This document shows, in pieces, positions 5,505 to 6,433 of a stretch of DNA of 6,433 nucleotides. This stretch comes from Burkholderiaceae bacterium (GTDB lineage Bacteria > Pseudomonadota > Gammaproteobacteria > Burkholderiales > Burkholderiaceae_E): positions 1 to 6,433 of the forward strand of contig JALQWJ010000088.1 of assembly GCA_023258775.1 (NCBI GenBank), read 5' to 3'. Within the stretch, counting starts at the first letter, position 1; every line of letters starts with the position of its first letter. The notes under the pieces were generated by a model. It saw only the letters and a program-made list of their open reading frames with translations. It searched no databases and was not told where the DNA came from. Made by a program: the position numbers and the translations under genes.

Positions 5505-6433
5505 TTAGAAGTAGGTCCTTATTGCAGCGCACACATTGTATTGATCATCGATGACCCAAAAAAGACGCCACTTATCAAAGGTGGTGCACGGATGAGAAAT
5601 CCCAAAACCAATGAGGTCTCCGACCCGTAAATCGTCCTCTTCATTGACCTGCAAGTAGCCGTGCTGGTCGTTCATCCCCAGAAGCTTCCAGTGCGACGGG
5701 GCAGGCTCGAGCAGTCCAGATGGGGCGCTTACGCTGTGCACTGTCGTTGAAGGCGTGGCGCTATGCAGATCAACTCGGCAGCTTAGCACCGGGCATGGCA
5801 GACCACCATCAAAGCCCGCATCACGTCGCCCCATGGTTACCAAAACCAATCCGGGCTCAGGCCTTGACTGTACACATGCCCATACTTCCATCGCGGGCAT
5901 GAGACCACTTCGCTTGGCACCCTTGAGCCATCCGCGGTGCCCAGGCAACTCGCAACAAGACAAAGCTAAACCCTCCCTGATGGTGCGACTAAGCCCTCTT
6001 GCTTCCATCGCCAGCTGCAAGCGTCGATAAGTACCGTCGTCATGGGTGATATAACAACCGGATCGTAATACGATACGCATCGATCTAGATAGCTTTAAAC
6101 GCTTTCTTGTCTCGGTCAAGGCGCTGGCCACCAGATCAAAGACCGACGAGCCTCCGGCTGAAACGATAATTTCGTCTGCCTCCCAAGCTTGGTGCTCTTC
6201 AATCGCACTGATGAGCTCAGCGAGCGATTGCATCCATCCATTAACCATGGCTTGGTCTTGTTCGCTATGGCCAGTGGCTGCAAGCCCCTCATAGGCTTCA
6301 ACACCACACAAGCGAAATTCGGGACGGCGTCTGACCTCGAGCGCTAAGGCCAAGGCATCGTCAACGCTTCGGCAGCCGGTTCGCCCGCCCGCTCGACCCA
6401 ATTCCACCAAGACATCGAAGGCGGGCGATGTGG
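5505..6433 (-). CDS. D-serine dehydratase/D-threonine aldolase-like PLP enzyme ('amino acid deaminase'), N-terminus outside window
   Basis: The frame is open through the right edge, giving 308 complete codons. The GTG at 6410 is internal, because the residues before it (FDVLVELGRAGGRTG) form a continuous conserved barrel strand. The family has an alanine-racemase-like PLP barrel followed by a small C-terminal domain. Visible barrel motifs are VELGRAGGRTGCRS, GVEAYEGL, SAGGSSVFD (phosphate-binding glycines) and RSGCYITHDD. The C-terminal domain ends with GISHPCTTFDKW; the His-x-Cys pair, with the His codon at 5592-5594, matches the zinc ligands of eukaryotic D-serine dehydratases and D-threo-3-hydroxyaspartate dehydratase. 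This points to dehydration/deamination rather than aldol cleavage. The PLP lysine should lie about 100 residues upstream, beyond the window. Likely products are pyruvate from D-serine or oxaloacetate from hydroxyaspartate, plus ammonia. It is the first visible gene of the cluster with the TerB-like and RraA-like genes. Confidence 0.9.
   Translation of the reverse strand, partial: TSPAFDVLVELGRAGGRTGCRSVDDALALALEVRRRPEFRLCGVEAYEGLAATGHSEQDQAMVNGWMQSLAELISAIEEHQAWEADEIIVSAGGSSVFDLVASALTETRKRLKLSRSMRIVLRSGCYITHDDGTYRRLQLAMEARGLSRTIREGLALSCCELPGHRGWLKGAKRSGLMPAMEVWACVQSRPEPGLVLVTMGRRDAGFDGGLPCPVLSCRVDLHSATPSTTVHSVSAPSGLLEPAPSHWKLLGMNDQHGYLQVNEEDDLRVGDLIGFGISHPCTTFDKWRLFWVIDDQYNVCAAIRTYF

Noticed and set aside
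6408..6410. GTG at 6410 as the true start of the deaminase-like gene
   Set aside because: The codons before it encode FDVL, which continues the conserved barrel strand, and the PLP-lysine region would be missing. The gene simply runs off the window.

Overview
The window looks like an ordinary stretch of a betaproteobacterial chromosome, probably from the order Burkholderiales with a moderate GC content near one half. This rests on three things: a Y-family polymerase in the DinB variant I associate with that order (a long segment between the VVGG strand and the GRGV motif, and a GIDEVYIDLS catalytic motif), a D-serine-dehydratase-like 'amino acid deaminase', and a Liv-type ABC transporter. Genus assignment is not possible from the sequence alone. 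There are six protein-coding genes, two of them cut by the window edges, and almost no non-coding DNA. I saw no rRNA, tRNA, CRISPR array, insertion sequence or phage gene.

Left part (1-3079, minus strand): a branched-chain-amino-acid-type (HAAT/Liv) uptake system. Transcription runs leftward from a periplasmic solute-binding protein (livK-like, 1874-3079) into one open frame that fuses the two usual permeases, LivH and LivM (1776 to the left edge, no stop in the window). The ATPase genes livG/livF, if present, would lie beyond the left edge. The transported substrate cannot be named.

Middle (3129-4505, plus strand): a DinB/Pol IV-like translesion DNA polymerase with all catalytic residues visible. 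It is transcribed divergently from livK, with only about 49 bp between the start codons. At its other end it runs head-on into the next operon, so that its last 179 bp are also the antisense of the end of the rraA-like gene.

Right part (4327-6433, minus strand): a tight three-gene cluster in the order D-amino-acid dehydratase/deaminase-like enzyme (5' end outside the window), TerB-like helical protein, RraA-like/HMG aldolase-family protein. Gaps are 25 and 40 bp, and the second and third genes each have an AAGGAG ribosome-binding site. The deaminase family makes 2-oxo acids from D-hydroxyamino acids and the RraA-like family acts on pyruvate-type oxo acids, so a shared catabolic role is an attractive but unproven reading.

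Nothing here is clearly a new biological system. The points most worth checking are the convergent coding overlap, the fused permease, the possible two-step pathway in the right-hand operon, and the glutamine-rich insert and C-terminal tail of the polymerase.
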